Positions 42,734 through 51,794 of a DNA stretch of 64,000 bases are shown here, piece after piece; position 1 is the stretch's first letter; every line of letters starts with the position of its first letter. The stretch comes from Comamonas sp. SCN 65-56 (GTDB taxonomy: Bacteria > Pseudomonadota > Gammaproteobacteria > Burkholderiales > Burkholderiaceae_C): NCBI RefSeq assembly GCF_001724135.1, contig NZ_MEDS01000005.1, positions 1 through 64,000 on the forward strand, written 5' to 3'. A model generated the notes under the pieces. That model made no database searches, was not told where the DNA came from, and saw nothing but the letters and a program-made list of their open reading frames with translations. A program made the position numbers and the translations under genes.

Positions 42734-44434
42734 CTAGACCACGATTGTGTCAAACAGCGCGGCCGAACCGGCGGGGCGGCTCGCAGCGCGGAAGGTGATG
42801 GTGAAGGCGTTGCCTTGCGTGCTGCCGCCGGCCGTGACCAGAGGTTTGCGTGCGTAGTGCAGCCGCGCGCCGTGGCGCTGGCAGAGCTCGCGGCTGATGT
42901 ACAGGCCCAGGCCGCTGGAGCGGCTCTCCGACGAGAAGAACGGCTCGAACAGATGCTGTTCGACCGATCTTTCCAGTGGCACTCCGTCACTCCAGACCTG
43001 CACGTAGGCGGGTGCGCCGCCGCCGCCCTGCGTGAGTACCTGCAGGGCATCGGGCGCGCCACTGGCGTAGCGCTGCGCGTTGTCCAGCAGGTTCACCAGC
43101 ACGCGGCGCAGGTGCTCGGCATCGAAGGGCACTTGCGTATCTGGCGCCTGCAGCGTGACGCTGGGTGCGCGGTCGGGATGCGAAGCCTGCCACTCGTGCA
43201 CGATGCGTTGCACGGCAGAATCCAGCGCGAGCGCGGTCGAGCCCGCGTGCCCCATCTGGTGCTGCACGCGGGCGATGTCCAGCACATCTTCGGTGATGCG
43301 CGTGAGCCGCTCGGCGTTCTGGCGCACCATCTCCGCCAGGCGCTGTTGCCCGGTGTCGGTCAACTCTTCCTGCAAAAGCTGGATGGCTTGCACTATTGCC
43401 GTCAGCGGGTTGCGGATTTCATGCGCAACGGCGGCAGACATGCGGCCCATGGCCGCCATTTTCTCGGTGCGCAGCTGCGCTTCCATCGCGCGCAGGTCTT
43501 GCAGAAACACCACGCACAGGACGTCAAGGTCGTCACCCTGTGCGCGATGGTGTGTCGTCGTCAGCCAGGTGCGCGTGCGCAAGCCCATGGGGCTCTGGCC
43601 TTCGTGCAGGATGGTGATGTCCGCTGCCTGCGCCTGCGCCTCGGAAAACGTCTGATGCACCAGCTGAACCAGGGGTTGCCAGCGCGCCTCCGGTGCAAGC
43701 GCGAGCGGCGTGCCGCCCGGCGTGGACTGCCCCAGCAGAACCTGGGCCATCGGGTTGGCCAGCCGCACCTGGCTGCGCCGATCCAGCACCAGGATGCCAT
43801 CGCTGGCATGTTCCATCACCATATGGCTGATGGCCTCTTGCGTGCGTGCGGCGATGCGGCTTTGTTCGGCGTGCTGCTGCTCGCGCAGCAGGCGGGCCGA
43901 TAGTTGGTGCGCCAGCCAGGCCACGATGAAGTAGGCGGTGCCCGTGAGGGCGGCGCCCAGGTAGGGGCCGGTTGTGTCGCTGCCACTGCGTACGCCAGCC
44001 CACCACGCCAGCGCCAGCAGCGCGATCGTTGCCGCAGCCGCGGTGCCGAGGGCGGTGGTGCGTGTTCCCAGCACGCCAGCCATCAGTACGGAAAAACCGT
44101 ACAGCGGCGCGTAGTTCATCGGGTCTTGCGATTGCAATTGCAGCCACTGCAGTCCGGTCCAGGTGATGAGGTCAATTCCTATGGATGACAGCCAGCGCAC
44201 GCTGGCGTGCCGCGGCGCGGGCGAGGTCGGGTGCAACCAGCGCAGCGCCACGGTTGCCGCGAGGTAGGCGCCTCCGGCGCCGAGCAGGGCGGCAGTGACC
44301 GGCTGGCCCAGCGCTAGGCCGGCAAGCTGCAGCGCCAGCAACGCTACAGCGACCAGCACCCGGGCGGAGAGAAAACCGCTCCACAGCCGGGTGAAGGCCT
44401 GGCCTTCGGCAGGCGTGGCGGCACGGGTCGTCAA
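42734..44434 (-). CDS. pilS: Sensor histidine kinase, PilS-like
   Basis: About 566 residues. An N-terminal six-helix membrane region (LSARVLVAVALLALQLAGLAL...FIVAWLAHQLSARLL), a PAS domain (MVMEHASDGILVLDRRSQVRLANP), a HisKA box with AVAHEIRNPLTAIVQAI, and HATPase motifs NLLDNAQRYAS and SSGLGLYI. The start is most likely the TTG at 44434, which overlaps the stop of the preceding small gene (TTGA). The topology matches PilS of Pseudomonas and Neisseria. Confidence 0.85.
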   Translation of the reverse strand: MTTRAATPAEGQAFTRLWSGFLSARVLVAVALLALQLAGLALGQPVTAALLGAGGAYLAATVALRWLHPTSPAPRHASVRWLSSIGIDLITWTGLQWLQLQSQDPMNYAPLYGFSVLMAGVLGTRTTALGTAAAATIALLALAWWAGVRSGSDTTGPYLGAALTGTAYFIVAWLAHQLSARLLREQQHAEQSRIAARTQEAISHMVMEHASDGILVLDRRSQVRLANPMAQVLLGQSTPGGTPLALAPEARWQPLVQLVHQTFSEAQAQAADITILHEGQSPMGLRTRTWLTTTHHRAQGDDLDVLCVVFLQDLRAMEAQLRTEKMAAMGRMSAAVAHEIRNPLTAIVQAIQLLQEELTDTGQQRLAEMVRQNAERLTRITEDVLDIARVQHQMGHAGSTALALDSAVQRIVHEWQASHPDRAPSVTLQAPDTQVPFDAEHLRRVLVNLLDNAQRYASGAPDALQVLTQGGGGAPAYVQVWSDGVPLERSVEQHLFEPFFSSESRSSGLGLYISRELCQRHGARLHYARKPLVTAGGSTQGNAFTITFRAASRPAGSAALFDTIVV

Positions 44435-44658
44435 GCCGGGCCCTGTTCGCGGTGTGCGGCGCAGCAGTAGTAGCGCGTGCCCGCCGGCAGTGCATCGGTT
44501 TGCGGAAGGTGCACGCCACAGTGCGCGCAGGCCACCATGGCTTGCGGCGCCTGCGCGGCGGTCGGTTTGCGCCGGGGCGCTGCAGGCGGCTTGCGCTGAC
44601 TGCGCACGAGCGCGTAGACCACGGCGGCAATCGCGACGATCAGCAGGTACTTGCTCAC
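44431..44658 (-). CDS. PP0621-family small zinc-ribbon membrane protein
   Basis: 75 residues: an N-terminal transmembrane helix (KYLLIVAIAAVVYALVRS), a basic linker, then CAHCGVHLP...YYCCAAHRE, a compact zinc ribbon. Members of this family regularly precede pilS. The ATG overlaps the ccsA-like stop (ATGA) and the stop overlaps the pilS TTG, so translation is coupled on both sides. Confidence 0.85.
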   Translation of the reverse strand: MSKYLLIVAIAAVVYALVRSQRKPPAAPRRKPTAAQAPQAMVACAHCGVHLPQTDALPAGTRYYCCAAHREQGPA

Positions 44659-45461
44659 GTCGCGCGCCCCAGAATGATTTCAAGCACGAAGCGCGAACCC
44701 ACGTAGGCCAGCAGCAGCAGCGCCGCGCCGACATAGAGCACGTGCACCGCCTTGCGCCCGCGCCAGCCAAAGCGCGAGCGCCCAATCAGCAGCACCGCAA
44801 TCGTCGCCCACGCGAGCACCGAGAACACCGTCTTGTGATCCCACTTGGGCGCGTGGCCATAGAGCTGCTCGCCGAACAGCCAGCCTTCGGCGAGCGTGGC
44901 CGTGAGCAGGATGAAGCCGGCGGTGATGAAGCGAAACGTCAGGCGCTCCAGCGCCAGCAGCGGCATGCGCCCCTGCATTTCGGCCGCCTGGCGGATGCGC
45001 TGCTCGGCACGCACCATCAGCCAGGCGTGCACCACCGCCGCGGCGAACAGACCGTAACTGGCGATGCCGAAAGTGAGATGCAGAGCGAGCCAGGGTGAGG
45101 CGCGCTCCTCCAGCGGCAGACCCGGGAATGCGGCCGCCGCCAGCACCACCAGCGCGGCGAGCACGGCCATGACGACGACCGCGCCGCGCGACTGCATTTG
45201 CGGCAGCAACTGGTGCTCCACCGCGTAGGTGGCCAGCACCAGCCACAGCGTCATCGACAGCGCGGGGGCAAAGCCGAAGTGCGGGCTTGCGCCCAGCAGC
45301 CCCGCAGCCAGCGCCATCGCATGCAGCAGCCAGCCGGGCGTCATGGCCAGGCGCTGCGCATGGCCCGATGCCTTGCGCCCCATGATGACCGGCGCCATGT
45401 AGGCCAGCGCCGCAGTGCCTGCCAGCAGCCATCCCGGCGATGATGCGGTCGGTAAAATCAT
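44655..45461 (-). CDS. CcsA/YpjD-family cytochrome c assembly membrane protein
   Basis: 268 residues, eight helices. ERASPWLALHLTFGIASYGLFAAAVVHAWLMV and ATLAEGWLFGEQLYGHAPKWDHKTVFSVLAW carry the conserved His and the Trp-rich segment of the cytochrome c assembly (CcsA/CcmC-like) family. Lies divergent from ffh, as is usual in Burkholderiales. Confidence 0.88.
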   Translation of the reverse strand: MILPTASSPGWLLAGTAALAYMAPVIMGRKASGHAQRLAMTPGWLLHAMALAAGLLGASPHFGFAPALSMTLWLVLATYAVEHQLLPQMQSRGAVVVMAVLAALVVLAAAAFPGLPLEERASPWLALHLTFGIASYGLFAAAVVHAWLMVRAEQRIRQAAEMQGRMPLLALERLTFRFITAGFILLTATLAEGWLFGEQLYGHAPKWDHKTVFSVLAWATIAVLLIGRSRFGWRGRKAVHVLYVGAALLLLAYVGSRFVLEIILGRAT

Positions 45462-45542
45462 GATCCCATCAGTTTAGCCTCTGGGTGGTTGTTCCAGAGC
45501 GCGTCAACCGGGGCGTTTCGGCCCCGCAGGAGCATCCACCGC

Positions 45543-46922
45543 ATGGCGTCCGCACTCACCGACAAGCTCTCGCGTCTTGTAAAGCAGATGCGCGGCCAGG
45601 CGCGCATCACCGAAGCCAACGTGCAGGACATGCTGCGCGAAGTGCGCATGGCGCTGCTCGAAGCCGACGTGGCCCTGCCCGTGGTGCGCGACTTCATCGG
45701 CCGCGTGAAAGAGAAAGCGCTGGGCCAGGAGGTGCTGGGCAGCCTGAAACCCGGCCAGGCGCTGGTCGGCATCGTCAACAAGGAGCTCGCCGCCACCATG
45801 GGCGAGGGTGTGGCCGACATCAACCTCGCTGCCCAGCCGCCCGCCGTGATCCTGATGGCCGGCCTGCAGGGCGCGGGCAAGACCACGACGACGGCCAAGC
45901 TCGCCAAGCACCTGCAAGAGAAGCGCAAGAAGAAGGTGCTCACCGTCTCTGGCGACGTCTATCGCCCGGCAGCGATCGAGCAGCTCAAGACCGTCACCAA
46001 ACAGGCTGGCGCCGAATGGTTTGCCAGCACGCCCGACCAGAAGCCGCGCGACATCGCACTGGCCGCGCTGGATTACGCGAAAAAGCATTACTTTGACGTG
46101 CTGCTGGTCGATACCGCCGGGCGCCTGGCGATCGACGAAGTGCTGATGCAGGAAATCAAGGATCTGCACGCCGTGCTGAACCCGGTGGAGACGCTATTCG
46201 TCGTCGATGCCATGCAGGGCCAGGATGCGGTCAACACCGCCCGCGCCTTCAAGGAGGCGCTGCCGCTGACCGGCATCGTGCTCACCAAGCTGGACGGCGA
46301 CTCGCGCGGCGGCGCGGCGCTGTCGGTGCGGGCGGTCACCGGCGCGCCGATCAAGTTCGCTGGCGTCTCCGAAAAAATCGACGGTCTGGAGGTGTTTGAT
46401 GCCGAGCGCCACGCCGGACGCATTCTGGGCATGGGCGACATCGTTGCACTGGTCGAGCAGGTGGCCCAGGGTGTCGACATCGAGGCCGCGCAAAAGCTCG
46501 CCGCCAAGGTAAAGAGCGGCGATGGTTTTGACCTCAACGACTTCCTCGGTCAGTTGCAACAGATGAAGCAGATGGGCGGGCTGTCCAGCCTCATGGACAA
46601 GTTGCCGTCCCAGCTCACGGCCAAGGCCGGCGAGATGGACATGGACAAGGCAGAGCGCGACATTCGGCGCAAGGAAGGCATCATTTGCAGCATGACGCCG
46701 CTGGAGCGCCGCAAGCCCGACCTCATCAAGGCCACGCGCAAGAAGCGCATTGCCGGCGGCGCCGGCGTGCAGGTGCAGGAGGTCAACCGCCTGCTCAAGG
46801 AGTTCGAGCAAATGCAGGCGATGATGAAGAAGATGAAGGGCGGCGGCCTGATGAAGCTGATGAAGAAGATGGGTGGGATGAAGGGCATGAAGGGCGGCGG
46901 TTTGCCCGGGATGCCGTTTTGA
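45543..46922 (+). CDS. ffh: Signal recognition particle protein Ffh
   Basis: 459 residues: N domain (LTDKLSRLVKQMRGQARITEANVQDMLREVRMALLEADV), G domain (GLQGAGKTTTTAKLA, VDTAGRL, TKLDGD) and a Met-rich M domain (MQAMMKKMKGGGLMKLMKKMGGMKGM). It binds 4.5S RNA and signal sequences for co-translational targeting. The ATG at 45543 is taken because homology begins there. Confidence 0.97.
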   Translation: MASALTDKLSRLVKQMRGQARITEANVQDMLREVRMALLEADVALPVVRDFIGRVKEKALGQEVLGSLKPGQALVGIVNKELAATMGEGVADINLAAQPPAVILMAGLQGAGKTTTTAKLAKHLQEKRKKKVLTVSGDVYRPAAIEQLKTVTKQAGAEWFASTPDQKPRDIALAALDYAKKHYFDVLLVDTAGRLAIDEVLMQEIKDLHAVLNPVETLFVVDAMQGQDAVNTARAFKEALPLTGIVLTKLDGDSRGGAALSVRAVTGAPIKFAGVSEKIDGLEVFDAERHAGRILGMGDIVALVEQVAQGVDIEAAQKLAAKVKSGDGFDLNDFLGQLQQMKQMGGLSSLMDKLPSQLTAKAGEMDMDKAERDIRRKEGIICSMTPLERRKPDLIKATRKKRIAGGAGVQVQEVNRLLKEFEQMQAMMKKMKGGGLMKLMKKMGGMKGMKGGGLPGMPF

Positions 46923-47007
46923 CCTGCCGCCGCCGCTGGTGTTGCAGCAGCCAATCATCGAGCGCCTGGAGACTGCACTGGTTGCTTTTCGTGATGTGAA
47001 ATACCCA

Positions 47008-47055
47008 TGAAAATAGCTGATAGCGTCCGTCTAACAAGCGCTATCAGCTATCGTT
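47008..47055. terminator. Bidirectional terminator formed by the interspersed palindrome
   Basis: ATAGCTGATAGCG (47013-47025) - 13 nt - CGCTATCAGCTAT (47039-47051) is a perfect 13 bp inverted repeat between ffh and the convergent TRAP gene, of the same family as the repeats at 21325 and 33210. Confidence 0.65.
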
Positions 47056-47065
47056 TCAGAACTCT

Positions 47066-48050
47066 TTACTTCTTGCGCTCGGCGATCGACTTCTCGGCCT
47101 GGTTGACCAGGTCGGTGCCGATCTGGCCCTTCCACTTGTTGAACACGCCGCGCGTGGCCTTCACGAAGGCGTCGCGCTCGGTGGGGCTCAGTTGGGTGAC
47201 TGTCACGCCCAGGCCTTCGATCTGCTTGAGCAGGGGCTTGTCGGCTTCCACCACGCCCTTGCGCGCCAGGGCAATTTGCTCTTGGCCCGCTTCAATGGCG
47301 GCCTGGCGCACGGCCTCGCGGTCGGTGGGGGTCCAGCTGTTCCAGACTTCCTTGTTGACCACGAAGATCAGCGGATCGGCGATGTAGCCCCACAGCGTCA
47401 GGTACTTCTGGCTGACGTTTTGCAGCTTGGCGGCGGTGAAGATGGAGAGCGGGTTTTCCTGCCCGTCCACCGCGCCGCTGGCCATGGCGGGTTGGGCGTC
47501 GGCCCAGCTCATCTGCGTGGGGTTGGCACCCAGTGCGGTGAAGGTATCGAGGAACAGGGGCGAGCCGACGACGCGGATCTTCAGGCCCTTGAGGTCGGCT
47601 GGGCTCTTGATGGCGTGCTTGGAATTGGAGATTTCGCGGTAGCCGTTCTCGCCCCAGGCCAGCGGCACCACGCCAGCCTTGTCCAGCGTGGTGAACAGGC
47701 TCTTGCCCACCGGCCCTTGGGTGAGGGCGTCGATCGCCGCGTAGTCCGGCATCAGGAAGGGCAGCGAGAACAGATTGAGCTGCTTGACCTGGGGCGACCA
47801 GTTGATGGTGGAGCCGATGGCCATGTCGATCACGCCCTGGCGCAGCGCGGAGAACTCGCGCGTCTGGTCGCCCTGGATCAGCGACACGCCGGGGTAGAGC
47901 TTGATGTTGATGCGCCCCTGGGTTGCCCAGCACCAGCGACATGCGGTATTCGCTCTTGTAGTTGCTCGCCTGCTGGGCGAAGCTGGGCGCGGAAAACACC
48001 AGCGCGGTGGCCGCGGCGGCGGCGCTGGCAAGGAAGGTGCGAAGTTTCAT
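47066..48050 (-). pseudogene. TRAP transporter substrate-binding protein DctP, frameshifted
   Basis: The N-terminus reads in one frame (MKLRTFLASAAAAATALVFS, signal peptide to about SYRMSLVLGNP), and the rest in another (TQGRINIKLYPGVSLIQGDQTREFSALRQG ... NQAEKSIAERKK). The frames meet at about 47915-47925, where roughly 20 residues normally present between SLVLG and TQGRINI also appear lost. So the periplasmic receptor is broken by a short deletion with frameshift, or this is a sequencing error. The dctM and dctQ genes upstream in the operon are intact. Confidence 0.75.
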
Positions 48051-48080
48051 GGGACAAGTCTCCTGGTGCGGGTTGGAAAA

Positions 48081-49379
48081 TCAGTAGCCCAGCTGCGTCG
48101 GCAACCAGAGCGAAATTTGCGGGAAGGCCACCACGATGAGCGTGGCCAGCGTCATGGCCAGCACCATCCACAGCACCCAGCGCGTGGTGGCTTCCATGCG
48201 CACATTGGCTATTTTTGCGGCCACCATCAGGTTCACGGCCATGGGCGGGGTGAACTGGCCGATGGCGATGCACAGCACCAGGACGGTGCCGAACCAGACG
48301 GTGTCCCACTGGTAGTGCAGCAGCAGCGGCATGGCCAGGGGCACGAAGATCAGCATGATGGAAATGCCATCCAGGAGCATGCCCATGACGAGCAGCAGCA
48401 CCAGGATGCAGGTCATCACCGCCCATTCGCTCATGCCCGATTGCACGATGGCCCGGGTGATGGGGTCGATCACGCCCAGCGTGGAGAGAGAGAACGCGAA
48501 GATGCCGGCGAGCGAGACCACGATGAGGATCACCGCCGAGAGCTCGCCCGCCTCGCGCAGGATGGTGAACAGATCGCGCACGCCGATGGTGCGGTGCACC
48601 ACCATGCCGACGAAGAGGCCGTAGAACACCGCCACCACCGCCGCCTCGGTGGGCGTGAACCAGCCCATGCGCATGCCGCCGAGGATCACCACCGGTGCCA
48701 TCAGGCCCCAGGAGGCCTCGCGCAGGCTCTTCCAGAACGGCGGGCGCGGCTCGCCGGCTTCGTTCTGTCCCATCTTGTGCCGGCGCGAGAGCCATACCGC
48801 CGGAATGATGAGTGCCAGGCCCGCGAGGATGCCGGGGAGCATGCCGGCGACAAAGAGGGCGGGTACCGACGCGCCAGAGACCAGCACCGAATAGACGATG
48901 AAGGCGATCGAGGGCGGGATCAGGATGTCGGTGGAGGCGGCAGCCGCCACCACGCTGGCGGAAAACGCTGCCGGGTAGCCCGCGCGGCTCATCGCCGCGA
49001 TCATCACGCCGCCGACGGCCGCCGCCGTGGCCGGGCCCGAGCCCGAGATGCCGCCCATGAACATCGCCACGCTGATCGCCACCAGCGGCAGCATGCCCGG
49101 CCCGCGCCCGACGATGGCCACGGCGAAATTCACAAGGCGCAGCGCCACGCCCGAGCGGTCGAAAATCGAGCCCACGAGCACGAACATCGGAATCGCCAGC
49201 AGCGGGTATTTGCCCAGGCCAGCGTAAAAGTTCTGCGGCACGGCGAGCAGGCCGAACCACTGCGTATCCTGGTTGGCCAGCGCGATGGCGGCCGCGCCTG
49301 CCAGGCCCAGGGCAGCGCCTATGGGCACGCCCAGGAACATGAAGACGACAAACGCCGTGAACAGCAGCGTCGCGATCAT
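48081..49379 (-). CDS. dctM: TRAP transporter large permease DctM
   Basis: 432 residues, 12 helices: FLGVPIGAALGLAGAAAIAL, MFMGGISGSGPATAAAVGGVMIAAM, and the C-terminal SIMLIFVPLAMPLLLHYQWDTVWFG and GQFTPPMAVNLMVAAKIA are typical DctM. The start overlaps the dctQ stop by 4 bp. Confidence 0.92.
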   Translation of the reverse strand: MIATLLFTAFVVFMFLGVPIGAALGLAGAAAIALANQDTQWFGLLAVPQNFYAGLGKYPLLAIPMFVLVGSIFDRSGVALRLVNFAVAIVGRGPGMLPLVAISVAMFMGGISGSGPATAAAVGGVMIAAMSRAGYPAAFSASVVAAAASTDILIPPSIAFIVYSVLVSGASVPALFVAGMLPGILAGLALIIPAVWLSRRHKMGQNEAGEPRPPFWKSLREASWGLMAPVVILGGMRMGWFTPTEAAVVAVFYGLFVGMVVHRTIGVRDLFTILREAGELSAVILIVVSLAGIFAFSLSTLGVIDPITRAIVQSGMSEWAVMTCILVLLLVMGMLLDGISIMLIFVPLAMPLLLHYQWDTVWFGTVLVLCIAIGQFTPPMAVNLMVAAKIANVRMEATTRWVLWMVLAMTLATLIVVAFPQISLWLPTQLGY

Positions 49380-49930
49380 GCGCCGCGCTCCGCGTCCCGG
49401 GCCAGGTACTCGGCATCGCTCTGGCGCGAGCGGCGCCGGAACAGGCCGATGGCGCGCGCCGCGATCAGCGCCGAGAGAATCGGCAGCCAGATCGAATACC
49501 ACCAGGTCGGAACGCCAATGCCGGGCGAGGTTTCCTCGTAGCGAAAATCGTCCCAGACCACGCGCACGCTGATCACCGCGATGAAGGCAAACAGCAGCGC
49601 CACCAGCGCCGCGCCCAGCTGCGCCAGGCGCCGACGCCGCTGCGCCGAGCCGCCCTCGGCGAAAAATTCGATGCGGATGTGCGTGTCGCGCGCCACCGCC
49701 GACGCGCCGCCCACCATCGCCAGCACGATCATCAGGAAGACCGAAATTTCCTCGGTCCAGGCAAACGAGGCGTCGGTGAAATAGCGCACCAGCACGTTGG
49801 CGAAGGTGATCAGCGCCAGCAGCGCCATGGTGATTACCGTCACCCAGTCTTCGAAGCGCAGCGAGCGCTGCAGGCCGGTCACGGCGGGCGGTTCGGAGGG
49901 CGTGGGGGAGGAAGGCGGGGTGGCGGCCAT
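49376..49930 (-). CDS. dctQ: TRAP transporter small permease DctQ
   Basis: 184 residues with four helices: ITMALLALITFANVLVRYFTDASFAWTEEISVFLMIVLAMVGGA and RDTHIRIEFF are the DctQ signature. First gene of the TRAP operon, divergent from the LysR gene. Confidence 0.88.
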   Translation of the reverse strand: MAATPPSSPTPSEPPAVTGLQRSLRFEDWVTVITMALLALITFANVLVRYFTDASFAWTEEISVFLMIVLAMVGGASAVARDTHIRIEFFAEGGSAQRRRRLAQLGAALVALLFAFIAVISVRVVWDDFRYEETSPGIGVPTWWYSIWLPILSALIAARAIGLFRRRSRQSDAEYLARDAERGA

Positions 49931-50020
49931 GGGGTGTATTGGCGAGCGGTGGTCTGTGGCTGCGGGTCTGCAGCGCAGTCGCGCATTGTGCACGCCTGAG
50001 GCCACCGGATAATGCACGCC

Positions 50021-50971
50021 ATGGAAACCAAATGGCTTGAAGACTTCGTCAGCCTGGCCGAAACGCGCAGCTTCAGCCGCTCGGCGCAACTGCGCCACGT
50101 GACGCAGCCGGCGTTCTCGCGCCGCATCCAGGCGCTCGAAGCCTGGGCGGGGACCGACCTGGTCGATCGCACCTCTTACCCCACGCGCCTCACGGCCGCG
50201 GGTGACACGCTGTATGACCAGGCGCTGGAGGTGCTGCAAACCTTGCAGAACACCCGGGCGGTGCTGCGCGCCCACACCGCACCCAGTGACGACGTGATCG
50301 AATTCGCCGTGCCGCACACGCTCGCGCTGACCTTCTTCCCCACCTGGGTGACCAGCCTGAGAAAAGGCTTCGGGCCGCTCAAGAGCCGATTGATCGCGCT
50401 CAATGTGCACGATGCCGTGGTGCGCCTGATGGAAGGCAGTTGCGATGTGCTCATCACCTACCACCACCCGTCGCAGCCGCTGCAGCTCGATCCGCAGCAT
50501 TTCGACATGATCCTGATCGGCGAGGAGCCGATTGCGCCCTACGCCAAGGCGGGCAGTGATGGCGAACCGATCTTTCGCCTGCCCGGCACCGCGGCCGAGC
50601 CACTGCCTTTTCTTGGCTATGCCCCTGGCGCCTACCTGGGCCGCATGACCGATCTGGTGTTGCGCCAGGCGGGCAGCGCCGTGCATCTGGACCGCGTCTA
50701 CGAGACCGACATGGCCGAGGGGCTCAAGGCAATGGCGCTGGAGGGCCACGGGATCGCGTTTTTGCCGCACAGCGCGGTGCGGGCGGAAGTGCGCGGGCGC
50801 AAGCTCGTGAGCGCAGCGCCCAAGGAAGACCCCGACAGTCTTCGCATGGTGATGGAAGTGCGCGCCTACCGCAAAAAGCCCTCGCGGCGCGAACCGGCCA
50901 AGGGCCTGACGCAGTCGCTCTGGGATTACCTGGGCACCCAGGCCGGCAATCCTGCGGGCGATGGCGTTTGA
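50021..50971 (+). CDS. LysR-family regulator, HypT-like
   Basis: About 316 residues. The METKWLEDFVSLAETRSFSRSAQLRHVTQPAFSRRIQALEAW start is very like HypT (YjiE), the hypochlorite-responsive LysR regulator. The ATG at 50021 is preferred over 50012. It may regulate the divergent TRAP operon. Overlaps the following DUF3025 gene by 11 bp. Confidence 0.85.
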   Translation: METKWLEDFVSLAETRSFSRSAQLRHVTQPAFSRRIQALEAWAGTDLVDRTSYPTRLTAAGDTLYDQALEVLQTLQNTRAVLRAHTAPSDDVIEFAVPHTLALTFFPTWVTSLRKGFGPLKSRLIALNVHDAVVRLMEGSCDVLITYHHPSQPLQLDPQHFDMILIGEEPIAPYAKAGSDGEPIFRLPGTAAEPLPFLGYAPGAYLGRMTDLVLRQAGSAVHLDRVYETDMAEGLKAMALEGHGIAFLPHSAVRAEVRGRKLVSAAPKEDPDSLRMVMEVRAYRKKPSRREPAKGLTQSLWDYLGTQAGNPAGDGV

Positions 50972-51734
50972 GGTTCGCTTTGGCGAACCCGCCTGGGCGC
51001 AGGGCATCGCCTGGGACGCACCGTGGCTGGCGGACTACGCTCCGCTCGGGCGCCTCGCCGCGCAAGCCATCGCGCAGGGCAGCCGGGTAGAAGACGCGCT
51101 GATGGCGCAGGCGCCTGCACTGTTACCGGTGCGCTTTGTCCCGCAGGCTCACCTGCCCGCAGGCATGACCTACGAGGCCTTCATTGCCGCGCGCCGCGAG
51201 GTGCCCACGCGCAGCAATCTGCATGATTTTTTCAACGGTCTCGTCTGGCTGCACTGGCCGCTGGCCAAGGCGCGGCTCAACGCCTTGCAGGCCGAGGCGC
51301 TGGCGCAGGGTGGTGTGGGCGCCACGCGCGGGCCGCTGCGCGATGCGGCGACGGTGTTCGACGAAAACGGCGCGCTGCTGCTGGCGCCCGAGCCGCTGTG
51401 GCAGGCGCTGCGCGCACGCGACTGGCGGCGGCTTTTCGTGCAGTTGCGCCCGCTCTGGCGCGAGGCGCGCCTGTGGCTGTTCGGCCATGCCTTGATGGAA
51501 AAGCTGTTTTCACCAAGAAAACAGCTTGTAGCGCATGTCTATCAAGCGCAAACAGCTATTGAAACAATAGAGTCGCTGGATGCCTGGCTGGCGCGCGATT
51601 TGACGCCGCACCACCTTGCCGGCAAGCCGTTCGCGCCGCTGCCGGTGCTGGGCGTGCCCGGCTGGTGCGGCGAAAACGCGAACTTTCGCTTTTATGATGA
51701 CTCCACGGTGTTCCGCCCGCCGCGTACCTCTTGA
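50961..51734 (+). CDS. DUF3025 protein
   Basis: 257 residues; FVPQAHLPAGMTYEAFIAARREVPTRSNLHDFFNGLVWLHWPLAKARLNALQAE is the DUF3025 core, with a C-terminal GKPFAPLPVLGVPGWCGENANFRFYDD. The function is unknown. The segment KLFSPRKQLVAHVYQAQTAIE (51505-51570) is encoded by a copy of the interspersed palindrome, so part of the protein is repeat-derived. Confidence 0.8.
   Translation: MAFEVRFGEPAWAQGIAWDAPWLADYAPLGRLAAQAIAQGSRVEDALMAQAPALLPVRFVPQAHLPAGMTYEAFIAARREVPTRSNLHDFFNGLVWLHWPLAKARLNALQAEALAQGGVGATRGPLRDAATVFDENGALLLAPEPLWQALRARDWRRLFVQLRPLWREARLWLFGHALMEKLFSPRKQLVAHVYQAQTAIETIESLDAWLARDLTPHHLAGKPFAPLPVLGVPGWCGENANFRFYDDSTVFRPPRTS
51508..51572. repeat. Interspersed palindrome copy inside the DUF3025 gene
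   Basis: CAGCTTGTAGCGC - 10 nt - GCGCAAACAGCTATTG, preceded by a separate small hairpin AAGCTGTTTT...AAAACAGCTT. It is read in frame as coding sequence. Confidence 0.5.
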
Positions 51735-51794
51735 AGTGCGCGGCGTCTCCCCTCATCTTCCCCGCCAACTTCCTTCCTTTCTGGAGCCTGTTGC

